Source: Nonomuraea ceibae (lineage in GTDB: Bacteria > Actinomycetota > Actinomycetes > Streptosporangiales > Streptosporangiaceae). From it: DNA of 64,000 bases. The notes beneath the pieces are model-generated. The model searched no databases. It was not told the origin of the DNA and saw only the letters and a program-made list of their open reading frames with translations. The DNA lies in assembly GCF_019396325.1 (NCBI RefSeq), contig NZ_JAHKRO010000011.1:78888-142887 (forward strand), read 5' to 3'. Numbering within the stretch: the first letter of the stretch is position 1; the number at the start of each line of letters is the position of its first letter. The translations under genes and the position numbers were made by a program. This document shows, in pieces, positions 33,527 through 41,839 of the stretch.

Positions 33527-36202
33527 ATGGCCGGTCACCCCACGAGGAACCCGTTCCCCGCGCGCGGCACCTCCAGCGCGGAGGAGACCTCACGACGCGA
33601 CTTCCGTGACGACTGGGCGCGGCACACCCCGACCGCGCTGCTGCCCGGCGTGCGCGGCGCGGTCCGTCTGTCCGGCGAGTACCTGCGCGCCTTCCGCGGC
33701 GGGGCCGCCGGCGAGGGCGGCCTCGGCTGCCTGTACGGGGCGCACGGGGTGGGCAAGACGCACGCCGCCCGGCACATGATGGCGCAGGCCGGACGGGAGG
33801 CTCCCGAGGCGGTCCAGCTCTACCTGCGGTTCCAGGAGGACGACTTCGTCGCCGCCTACCGCCGGCTGGTGTCGCAGCTTCCGCAGACGCTGCTGACGGA
33901 TCTGAACGAGCGCTACCTTGACCGGGTGTGGGAGGACCTGGTGGCCCGGGCCGGCGACCCGGATCTGGTCCCGTCCGGGCAGGTGCTGGAGGAGCAGGCC
34001 AAGGAGATCTCCGCGGTCGCGGGCAACGGGGCCGAGTTCCAGCGGGCGCTGTCGTTCCTGGCCAACCCCGGCTTCTCCGAGGCCGCCTACGACTGGCTGT
34101 GCGGCAGGCCGATCAGCACGGAGGCGGCCCTGGCCATCGGGGTGCGCGGGCAGCTCGACGACCCGGTGATGTGCCGCTACGGCGTGCAGTTGCTGACGGC
34201 GCTGATGACCGGGAGCGGCCGCCCGTTCATGGTGGTCCTGGACCAGTGCGAGAAGTTCCTCCTGGAGGACGGCGACCCGATCCCGGCGAACGTGGGCCTC
34301 CTGCAGAGCCTGGTCGAGGCGATCCCCCGGGCCGGCGGGATGCTGCTCCTGGTGACCAGCGAGGCGGGCTGGGACTGCGTGCCGCCCGACTTCCGCCAGC
34401 GGATCGGCGCCGGCGCCGTGCGGCTGCTGCCGCTCACCCCGGACGAGGCCAGGCTGGTGCTGTCGGCGTATCTCGCGACCCCGGCGCCGGACATCCGGCC
34501 GTTCACCGACTCCGGCCTGCTGGCGCTGCTGCGCCACAGCGGCGGCAACGTCCGCCTATTGCTGCAGCTGAGCTGGGCGAGCTTCGAGGACGCCGAGCCC
34601 GGCGCGGCCGTCGGCGCCACGGCGGTCGACGCCGCGGCGGCCCGGCACGGCCGCTCGCCCGACCTCCCGGGGCTGGAGATGCTCGTGGAGGCGAAGCTGC
34701 TGGCCGCCGGGCTGACGGCGGAACGCGGCAGGACCGACGGCGGGACGACCGAGTTCTGCTTCCCCGGCGGGCGCGCTCCCCGCGCCGTGATCAGGCTGAG
34801 CGAGGCCATCTTCTTCGACGACGAGGCGGCGCGCGCGACCGAGCTGGTCCGCCTGAGCAGGAAGGCCAGGTCGGGCGGCAACCCCGTCTTCACCGCGCTC
34901 GTCGTCACCGGTTACGTCAGCCCCGCCGTGCTGGACCACCTGCGCAAGGCCGTGCACCGGGTGCTGGTGGCCGACGGCTCGGCCGTGTTCTCGCGCGGGC
35001 TGGACGCGGTCCTGGCGGAGATCGGCCACGTGCTCGCCGGCGACGAGCAGCCCGTACGGGATCCCGGTGAGCTCGACGAGACCCTGCGAGCGCTGACGGC
35101 CTCGCTGGAGCAGCTGAACTCCGTACGCCGCGAGGAGGCCGTCACGCTGCAGCGGAGCCTGGCAGAGGTGGCCGATCGGCTCGAACGCGGCGAGGAGAAG
35201 CCGGCGTCCGGCTGGCCGGCCAGGCGGGCGGAGCTGGCGGCGGCGATCGCCGAGGCCAGGCGGCGGCGCGCGACGTCCGACTGGGAGGAGTTCCGCAAGA
35301 TCCGCGACGCGGTCGTGCTGTTGCGGCTGAACCGGATCAGGTGGCTGGCCGTGGCCTTGACGGCGGCCGTGGCGCTGGCCTTCGTGACGCTCGCGACCGC
35401 GGCGCAACACCCCGGCCTGCTCGGGGCCGGTCTGGGGGCGGCGCTCGTCGCGGCGGCCGTGGCCGCCTACCACGGGAGCCGGTTGATCACCTCGCGCATC
35501 CGTCTCGCCGCCGTGCCGCTGGAGTCCAGGCGCGAGCTCGACCTGATCGCCCGGGAGCTGCGGCGGTACGCGGACCCGCGCTCCGCCGATCCCGTCTGCC
35601 GCTACGCCTACGCGCTCACCGAGGACCCGGACGACAACTACCGGCGGCTGGCGACGGCCATGCTGGGCGAACCGCTCGCCCTCGTCCGGCAGGCCATCGG
35701 CCACCGGATGGCCGTGACCGAACGCTCCCCCGCGGACTGCGTGCCGGAGGTGCAGCGCGGGCTGCGCGAGCGGACCCCCGAGGTGCTGCTGCTCCTGGCG
35801 CGTGCCCAGCGGCACAGCGAGGTGGACCGGCCGCCGCGGGTGCTGCGCGACCTGCCTCCCGAGCTGCGCGTGCTGGTGGCGCTGGCCAACCCGGGCGCGC
35901 CCGACCTGGCCGACGGCGCGATCTCCCGGCATCCGGCGGAGCTGGTGCTGGCCGCGCTGGGCGTACGGGGCCCCGGGCACCCGCTGGCCAGGGCGCGCGG
36001 CGGGCCGCCCGGCAGCGTGCCGATCGAGATCCCGCGCAACGAGCTGAGAGCGGCGGCGCATCTTCTGTCGCCCCTGGAGCCCGACGGGCTCGGCACCTAC
36101 GACTGGCTTCCGCTCGTCGCCGAAATCGACGGCCTGTACCTATTCTTCGAGGAATTGCTCTACCACCAGGAAGAAATGACTTCCAACCGGCCCAAATCTT
36201 GA
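33527..36202 (+). CDS. Membrane-anchored P-loop ATPase
   Basis: An 891-residue protein. An AAA/STAND-like NTPase region comes first: Walker A GAHGVGKTHAA at about 71-81, Walker B RPFMVVLDQCEKFL at about 231-245, and a sensor-like LLLVTSEAGWD about 40 residues later. Residues 520-600 are highly charged and helical (possible coiled coil). Two adjacent transmembrane helices follow at about 605-625 and 631-650 (WLAVALTAAVALAFVTLATAA; LGAALVAAAVAAYHG). The C-terminal 240 residues are helical repeats. GGAGG lies before the ATG. Together with the two preceding genes it suggests a membrane-associated NTPase complex next to the cyclophane-peptide genes. No specific function is recognised. Confidence 0.8.
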   Translation: MAGHPTRNPFPARGTSSAEETSRRDFRDDWARHTPTALLPGVRGAVRLSGEYLRAFRGGAAGEGGLGCLYGAHGVGKTHAARHMMAQAGREAPEAVQLYLRFQEDDFVAAYRRLVSQLPQTLLTDLNERYLDRVWEDLVARAGDPDLVPSGQVLEEQAKEISAVAGNGAEFQRALSFLANPGFSEAAYDWLCGRPISTEAALAIGVRGQLDDPVMCRYGVQLLTALMTGSGRPFMVVLDQCEKFLLEDGDPIPANVGLLQSLVEAIPRAGGMLLLVTSEAGWDCVPPDFRQRIGAGAVRLLPLTPDEARLVLSAYLATPAPDIRPFTDSGLLALLRHSGGNVRLLLQLSWASFEDAEPGAAVGATAVDAAAARHGRSPDLPGLEMLVEAKLLAAGLTAERGRTDGGTTEFCFPGGRAPRAVIRLSEAIFFDDEAARATELVRLSRKARSGGNPVFTALVVTGYVSPAVLDHLRKAVHRVLVADGSAVFSRGLDAVLAEIGHVLAGDEQPVRDPGELDETLRALTASLEQLNSVRREEAVTLQRSLAEVADRLERGEEKPASGWPARRAELAAAIAEARRRRATSDWEEFRKIRDAVVLLRLNRIRWLAVALTAAVALAFVTLATAAQHPGLLGAGLGAALVAAAVAAYHGSRLITSRIRLAAVPLESRRELDLIARELRRYADPRSADPVCRYAYALTEDPDDNYRRLATAMLGEPLALVRQAIGHRMAVTERSPADCVPEVQRGLRERTPEVLLLLARAQRHSEVDRPPRVLRDLPPELRVLVALANPGAPDLADGAISRHPAELVLAALGVRGPGHPLARARGGPPGSVPIEIPRNELRAAAHLLSPLEPDGLGTYDWLPLVAEIDGLYLFFEELLYHQEEMTSNRPKS

Positions 36203-36313
36203 CTTGTCTTCCCTGTCGTGAGAGATAGGGAGGGGCGTAGCGCACAATCCGCGAAAGCGGAAGTCCTTGTCAGAAGGGCACAATGGCGTGCACGACGCAT
36301 AATGAGGTAGCCG

Positions 36314-37546
36314 TTGCTGGGAAGGCCTGATTCGGAGCCACTGCTCACGCGGAGGTTCCCGGAATTCCTCGACGTTGACGCACTGCTGGCCGGCGGCTGG
36401 ACCCCGCTGGCCTTTCAGCAGTTCATCCTGAAGATCCACAGCCGCTGCGATCTGGCCTGCCGCCACTGCTACGTGTACGAGATGGCCGACCAGAGCTGGC
36501 GCGGCCAGCCCCGGCGCATGTCCGACGCCATCGCCGACCGCGCGATCGAGCGGATCGGCGAGCACACCGCCCGCTACGACCTCCCGGAGATCGACGTCAT
36601 CCTGCACGGCGGCGAACCCCTGCTGGCAGGCCCCGACCTCATCTCCCGCCTGGTCCTGGGCGTCCGCGGCGCGGTGGGCACCGGCACCCGGGTCAACGTC
36701 ACCGTCCAGACCAACGGCGTCCGGCTCGGCCCGGCCTTCCTGGAGCTGTTCGACTCGCTGGAGGTGCACGTCGGCGTGAGCCTCGACGGCGACGCCGAGG
36801 GGCAGGACCGGCACCGGCGCTTCGCCGACGGGCGCGGCAGTCACGCGCTGGTCAGCGAGTCGCTGCGCAGGCTGACCTCGGGCCCCTACCACCACCTGTT
36901 CAACGGCATCCTGTGCACGATCGATGTCCGCAACGACCCGCTGCGCACCTATGAGGCGCTGCTGGAGTTCGACCCGCCGGCGGTCGACTTCCTGCTGCCG
37001 CACGGCAACTGGGCCACCCCGCCGCCGTTCCGCATCCCGGGCTCGCCGGCGACACCGTACGCCGACTGGCTGATCCCGATCTTCGACCGCTGGTACGACA
37101 GCCCGGTCCTGCAGACGGAGATCCGCCTGTTCCGGGAGATCATGCGGCTGCTGATGGGCGGGGCCTCGCGTGCGGAGGCGGTGGGCCTGTCGCCGGTGCG
37201 CATGGTGGTGATCGAGACGAACGGCGGCATCGAACAGTCGGACATCCTGAAGAGCGCCTTCGAGGGCGCCACGGCCACCAGCCTGCACGTGCTCACCGAC
37301 CCGCTGGACAAGGCGCTCCTGCAGCCGCCGATCGTGGCCCGGCAGATCGGCGAGCTGGCGCTGTCCGGCACCTGCCGCGCCTGCGACCTCGTGAACGTCT
37401 GCGGCGGCGGCCAGTACGCGCACCGCTACAGCCCGGCCACCGGGTTCGCCGAGCCTTCCGTCTACTGCCCGGACCTGTACCGGTTGATCAGCCACATCTC
37501 GGCCCGGTGCGAGCGGGACATGGCGCGCCTGAGAGGAGCCGGGTGA
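36314..37546 (+). CDS. fxsB: FxsB-type radical SAM/SPASM cyclophane synthase
   Basis: A 410-residue radical SAM enzyme. The 4Fe-4S/SAM motif is C45-x3-C49-x2-C52 (SRCDLACRHC), preceded by FQQFILKIH. The C-terminal SPASM region has clustered Cys (CRACDLVNVCGGG, SVYCPDL) for auxiliary clusters. HGGEPLL and VQTNG are further radical-SAM motifs. FxsB enzymes form a C-C bond between an aromatic side chain and the beta-carbon of the residue two positions later, giving a three-residue cyclophane. The start is TTG at 36314 with GAGG 6 nt before it. Most FxsB homologues carry a fused C-terminal HExxH-like domain; here that domain is the next gene. The substrate is the peptide at 41532. Confidence 0.92.
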   Translation: MLGRPDSEPLLTRRFPEFLDVDALLAGGWTPLAFQQFILKIHSRCDLACRHCYVYEMADQSWRGQPRRMSDAIADRAIERIGEHTARYDLPEIDVILHGGEPLLAGPDLISRLVLGVRGAVGTGTRVNVTVQTNGVRLGPAFLELFDSLEVHVGVSLDGDAEGQDRHRRFADGRGSHALVSESLRRLTSGPYHHLFNGILCTIDVRNDPLRTYEALLEFDPPAVDFLLPHGNWATPPPFRIPGSPATPYADWLIPIFDRWYDSPVLQTEIRLFREIMRLLMGGASRAEAVGLSPVRMVVIETNGGIEQSDILKSAFEGATATSLHVLTDPLDKALLQPPIVARQIGELALSGTCRACDLVNVCGGGQYAHRYSPATGFAEPSVYCPDLYRLISHISARCERDMARLRGAG

Positions 37547-38823
37547 GCGCGGCAGGCCATCGGATCTCGGCCGCGGCGTTCGCGACGCTCGCCACGGGGA
37601 CGGGCACGGGCGGAGCGGCGGCGGTCGCGGAGTTGTGCGCCGCCCAGGCGAGCAAGCACCGCCTGCTGGCGCGCTTCCTCGTGGACGAGACCCGCCGGAT
37701 CGGCCACCGCGACGCGGCACTGGTGTCGGCGGCCTACGAGACGCTGTCGGAGCTGGAGGAGCGCTTCCCCGAGCAGGTCGACCGCTGCCTGCGCTATCCG
37801 GTGACCGGCGCGTGGCTGCTGCGCACCTGCCGGGCGCTGCCCGGCGGGTCCCCCGGCGAACTGGCGGCGCTCGCGCTCGCGGCGGCCGTGCGGGCGGGCG
37901 CGCCGTGCCGCCTGCGCGTCCCGGCGTCCGACGGCATGCTCATGCTGCCCACGCTGGGCCTGGTGACGCTGCCCGGCGGCCTGCCCGAGGTCACGGAGGT
38001 GGCCGTGGAGCCGGCGTCCGGCGGCGCCGAGCTGCGGGCCGGCAGGCACAAGATCGACATCTCGCCGGTACGTGACGGTCCCGGCTGGCAGGTGCTGCAC
38101 CAGGTGCCGGGGACCCCCGGCCTGTCGCTGACGATCGACGACCTGGACCCGTGCCGCTGGCCGGGCGACGACGTCGACGGGCGGCTGACGGACGAGCGGC
38201 GGGAACGGTGGTTCGCCTGCGCGCGCGGCGCCTGGGAGGTGCTCACGGGCCGGCACCCGGCGGTCGCGGCGGAACTCGGAGCCGCCGTCTCGGTCCTCAC
38301 CCCCGTGCTGGCGGGCGAGCGCGACCAGCACAGCGCCTCCGCGCGCGACGCCTTCGGCGCGATCGCGCTGTCCGACCCGCTCGACGGGATCGGCATGGCC
38401 GTCACGCTGGCGCACGAGTTGCAGCACGCCAAGCTGAACGCGCTGAGCGAGGTGGTGGAGCTGGTCCGTCCCGACGACGGCCGCCGCTACTACGCGCCCT
38501 GGCGCCCGGATCCGCGTCCGCTGTTCGGCCTGCTGCACGGCGCGTACGCGCACGCCGCCGTAGCCGGGTTCTGGCGGGTGCACGCCGCCGACACCGGGAT
38601 CGGCCCGCGGGCCCAGGTGGAGTTCGCCCGCTGGCGTGAGGCCTCCTACCAGGTCTGCGCGACGCTGCTCGGCAGCGGCGGCCTGACCCCGGCCGGGGAG
38701 GAGCTCGTCGGCGAGCTGCGCGGCCTGCTCGGCCGCTGGCGGGCCGAGCCGGTCACCCCGGCCGCGGCCGCCCGCGCGGGCCTGCTCTCCGAACGCCACC
38801 GCCGGCAGACCCGCCTCCGCTGA
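37543..38823 (+). CDS. HExxH-motif peptide-modification protein
   Basis: A 426-residue protein of the HExxH-containing family found next to FxsB. The motif HELQH is at 291-295 (TLAHELQHAKLNAL), with a candidate third ligand in the following helices (LLHGAYAHAAVAGFW). In many FxsB proteins this domain is fused and its motif is lost; here it is separate and intact. Related proteins have recently been described as iron/2-oxoglutarate peptide beta-hydroxylases rather than proteases (from memory). So it may hydroxylate the FxsA peptide. GTG 37543 overlaps the fxsB stop by 4 nt and AGGAG precedes it, showing strict coupling. It converges on fxsT. Confidence 0.88.
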   Translation: MSAAGHRISAAAFATLATGTGTGGAAAVAELCAAQASKHRLLARFLVDETRRIGHRDAALVSAAYETLSELEERFPEQVDRCLRYPVTGAWLLRTCRALPGGSPGELAALALAAAVRAGAPCRLRVPASDGMLMLPTLGLVTLPGGLPEVTEVAVEPASGGAELRAGRHKIDISPVRDGPGWQVLHQVPGTPGLSLTIDDLDPCRWPGDDVDGRLTDERRERWFACARGAWEVLTGRHPAVAAELGAAVSVLTPVLAGERDQHSASARDAFGAIALSDPLDGIGMAVTLAHELQHAKLNALSEVVELVRPDDGRRYYAPWRPDPRPLFGLLHGAYAHAAVAGFWRVHAADTGIGPRAQVEFARWREASYQVCATLLGSGGLTPAGEELVGELRGLLGRWRAEPVTPAAAARAGLLSERHRRQTRLR

Positions 38824-38849
38824 GACGCCGGGGTCGGACGGGCGGCGGG

Positions 38850-41363
38850 TCAGAGGGGCGGCGGGTCGAAGTCCGTGTCGATGCGCAGGCCGGAGGCCGC
38901 CGCCAGGCTGTCGGGATGATCCTGCCCCATGTGCAGGGCGAAGCGCTTCATCGTCTCGGCGTGCAGCCGGTCGGCCTCTTCCGCCGCCCCCGTCTCGCGC
39001 AGGTCGATGCTCAGGTTGGCGGCGCAGATCATGCTCAGGTAGTGATCCTCGCTGAAGTGTGTCCGGATCGCCCGGTAGTTCTCCTCGCCGAGCTGCCGGG
39101 CCCTGTCGTGCTCGCCGAGCGCGGCCAGGTCGTTCTGCAGGTTGACGGCGCAGGAGACGGTGTAGTCGTGCGCGCGGCCGACCCGCTCGGTGAGACCGGC
39201 CAGCGCGCGCTGGTTCATCTGCCGCGCCGTGGCCACGTCGCCGCTCAGCCGCAGGAGCAGAGCCTGGTTGATCCGTACGGCGTGGGTGAAGGGATGGTCG
39301 TCGCCGAACACCGACGGATAGTAGAGCAGAGCCTCCTCGGCCAGTTGCCCGGCCGCCTCGAGCTCGCCCGCGGCGCGCAACGCGTTGGACAGGCCCAGCG
39401 CCGCCGCCATCGTGTCGCCGTGCCGGTCGCCGTACAGCCGCTGCAGGCGCTTGTAGGTGTCACGCATGAGCTCCACGGCCTCGCCCAACTGCCCCGTCCT
39501 GCGCAGCGAGATCGCGTAGTCCTTGGCCGCCAGCAGCGTGTTGGGATGGTCCTCGCCGAGGTGGGTGCCGCCGTAGGTGTGCAGGTCCTCGCCCATGTCG
39601 GCAGCCGCCTGGAACCGCCCGCTCAACCGCACGGCCCGGTTGAGGTTGCTCCAGATCTGCAGGAAGAACCGGCTGCCCATGTTCTCCTCGACGCTCACCT
39701 TCCGGTAGACCTTCTGCAGGATCTCGCGCGCCTGGTCGTAGTCGCTGGTGAGCGCGTAGTCGACGGCCAGGTTGTTGCGGGAGCGCAGCGTCAGGATGTC
39801 GTCCTCGCCGTGCAGCCGCTCGTAGGCCTCCACCGCCTCCTGGTCGACCTCCCGCGCCCGGCTGAACTCGCCGCGGCCCCGCAGGGTGGCGGCGTAGCTG
39901 CTGGTGGCCCAGATCGTGTCGGCGTGGTCGTGGCGCAGGGACTCCCGCATCAGCTCCCAGGTCACCGAGTCGAGGTCGTAGGCCTTGTCGTAGAGGGCCA
40001 GCGCCCGGTAGACGTTGCCGAGGTGGACGCGGGCCGACAGCACGTTGGGATGGCGAGCCCCGCTCTTCTCGGTCCACTTCTCGATGTACTCGTCGAGCAG
40101 CGCCTGGGCCTGGGTGTAGCTGCCGCGCACGTACATGTAGCGCACCAGGTCGAGGGCGAACTTGCGCACGCCGGGATCCACGCAGTCGATCAGCCCGGAG
40201 GGCCGCAGGTGCGCGGCCAGCTCCTCGAAACTGGCCCACTTGCTCGTGTCGTCCGGGTTGTCCGGCGCGCTGCCGGCCAGGAGCAGGTGCACCTCGTGGC
40301 GGAACTCGCCGCGTTCCTTCTCCGGCGTCTCGTCGCGCAGCAGCGCCTGGTTCAGCCGGTGGACCTGGAGGGTGCGGGTGTTGGGCTCGGCCTTGACGAG
40401 CGCGTAGCGTTCGAGGTTGCTCAGGGCGCTGGCCAGCAGGATCGGGTCCGACAGGATGGGCGCCAGCCGCGGGCCGACCGACCGGTTGCCGCCGCGCCGG
40501 AAGACGTCGCGCGGGATGGGCTCAGGGCCGAAGAACGCGCAGCAGCGCAGCACCTCGACCGCCTCGGGCACCCGGTCCTCCAGCTGCGACACCGACAACT
40601 GCCAGGCGGCCGTCATCGACTGCGGGTACATCGGCGCCTTCTCCAGGCTGAGCAGCCGGCTGGTCTGCTCGTCCAGCAGCGCCACGTACTCCTCCACCGG
40701 CATGAGCGTCCTGGCCAGCAGGGCGCCCGCCTGCTCCAGCGCAAGCGGGAGGTCGCCGAGCTTCTCGGCGATCAGGTCCGCGTCCGCCTCCCCGACCGTG
40801 CCCCTGAGACGCTTGCGCAGGAAGTCGACGCTCTCCTGGCGCTCGAAGACGTCCACCTGGATGGTCGGCTCGTGGTCGCTCCAGCGCGAGTTGCGCGAGG
40901 TGATGAGGACGTGGCCGGGACCTCGCGGGATGAAGTCCTTGATGTACTCCGGCTCCTCCGCGTTGTCGAAGATCACCAGCCAGCTCCGGTACGGCGTGCC
41001 GCTCTCCAGCGTGCGCAGCACCGCCTGGGTCGCCTGCTCCACCCCGGTGGCCGGGGGCAGGCCGAGCGCCGGGCCCATCGCGGCGAGCGCGGACGGCACG
41101 AGCACGGGCTGGTCGGCGGAGATCCACCAGACGAACTCGTAGTGGGCGCGGTACTGCCACGCGTACTCGATCGCGAGCTGGGTCTTGCCCACGCCGCCGA
41201 GCCCCTGCAGGGCCTGCGGCTGCGCCACGACGGCGGTGACGGTGTTGATGCTCTTGCGAAGAGCGGTCAGAAGATCGTTGCGGCCGGTGAAGTTCGGATT
41301 CCGTTTGGGCACCTTTTCCCAGACCTTCGGTCCCTGCGCCATGGAGTACGAATTCTCCGTCAC
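38850..41363 (-). CDS. fxsT: FxsT-type NB-ARC/TPR protein
   Basis: An 837-residue signalling ATPase. After an N-terminal PKRNPNFTGRNDLL block, an NB-ARC/STAND domain has Walker A GLGGVGKT (54-61), Walker B WLVIFDNAEEP, sensor-type VLITSRNSRW, and LGDLPLALEQAGALLA (GxP motif). From about residue 430 to the end there are ten or more TPR_10/12-like repeats (YGDRHGDTMAAALGLSNALRAAGEL and similar; ALGEHDRARQLGEENYRAI). This is the architecture of the FxSxx-COOH system TPR protein. It is divergent from fxsA with a 168-nt shared promoter region and convergent with the HExxH gene. It may sense the modified peptide; function is inferred. Confidence 0.9.
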   Translation of the reverse strand: MTENSYSMAQGPKVWEKVPKRNPNFTGRNDLLTALRKSINTVTAVVAQPQALQGLGGVGKTQLAIEYAWQYRAHYEFVWWISADQPVLVPSALAAMGPALGLPPATGVEQATQAVLRTLESGTPYRSWLVIFDNAEEPEYIKDFIPRGPGHVLITSRNSRWSDHEPTIQVDVFERQESVDFLRKRLRGTVGEADADLIAEKLGDLPLALEQAGALLARTLMPVEEYVALLDEQTSRLLSLEKAPMYPQSMTAAWQLSVSQLEDRVPEAVEVLRCCAFFGPEPIPRDVFRRGGNRSVGPRLAPILSDPILLASALSNLERYALVKAEPNTRTLQVHRLNQALLRDETPEKERGEFRHEVHLLLAGSAPDNPDDTSKWASFEELAAHLRPSGLIDCVDPGVRKFALDLVRYMYVRGSYTQAQALLDEYIEKWTEKSGARHPNVLSARVHLGNVYRALALYDKAYDLDSVTWELMRESLRHDHADTIWATSSYAATLRGRGEFSRAREVDQEAVEAYERLHGEDDILTLRSRNNLAVDYALTSDYDQAREILQKVYRKVSVEENMGSRFFLQIWSNLNRAVRLSGRFQAAADMGEDLHTYGGTHLGEDHPNTLLAAKDYAISLRRTGQLGEAVELMRDTYKRLQRLYGDRHGDTMAAALGLSNALRAAGELEAAGQLAEEALLYYPSVFGDDHPFTHAVRINQALLLRLSGDVATARQMNQRALAGLTERVGRAHDYTVSCAVNLQNDLAALGEHDRARQLGEENYRAIRTHFSEDHYLSMICAANLSIDLRETGAAEEADRLHAETMKRFALHMGQDHPDSLAAASGLRIDTDFDPPPL

Positions 41364-41531
41364 GTCGATCCTCCGCTCCGCACCCGGACGCGCCGGGCAA
41401 TCATATGGCTCATCCTAGAGCTTGATTACTCGACCCGCTTATCACAGAATCATAATCAGAAGTATCACGCACGCTCATAATTTGCCATCGCGCCAATCGG
41501 TATTCGGGCAGGCCGAAACAGAGGAGTGCAC
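41364..41531. promoter_or_regulatory. Divergent fxsT/fxsA control region
   Basis: This 168-nt gap is unusually AT-rich for the window, especially 41418-41485. For fxsA a -10-like CATAAT lies at 41476-41481 and a strong ribosome site GAGGAG at 41521-41526, 5 nt before the ATG. For fxsT a -10-like TAGGAT is on the - strand at about 41412-41417. No perfect inverted repeat is seen. Confidence 0.5.
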
Positions 41532-41690
41532 ATGCGTGACCGGCAGTACGGATCAGGTCAGCTGATCGACGTCACCTCCGTGTCGCTACGCAACCTGGAG
41601 GACCTGGAGAGCGCGGCCCTGCGTGCGGCGGTGGCCTCCTGCCTGGGCGACGACAAGGAGCAGGTCGCCGCATTCTCGAATTCGATCTGA
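41532..41690 (+). CDS. fxsA: FxsA precursor peptide with variant FSNSI C-terminus
   Basis: A 52-residue peptide: N-terminal MRDRQYGSGQLIDVTSVSL, a helical acidic middle (LEDLESAALRAAVASCLG), and the C-terminus AAFSNSI followed by the stop. The leader resembles other FxSxx-COOH peptides (a DV.SLSL-type start and an RAALAxxLGD helix). The family consensus is F-x-S-x-x at the very C-terminus; here position three is Asn (F-S-N-S-I), which fits an aromatic-x-Asn three-residue cyclophane. A Cys in the middle is unusual but outside the core. It is divergent from fxsT and about 4 kb from fxsB. It is too short for most automatic gene callers. Confidence 0.9.
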   Translation: MRDRQYGSGQLIDVTSVSLRNLEDLESAALRAAVASCLGDDKEQVAAFSNSI

Positions 41691-41839
41691 CACGCCTCCC
41701 CGGAGGGGCGGTAAACCGCGTTCCGGAGAACACTTTGTCCCCGCGGGCAGGTGTGCCGGTCCGACCGCACGTGCGAGGATATCGCGCACCATTACACCGG
41801 GGACCTGTGCGGTGAAACGCGGCTGCGGATGGGATCGAC

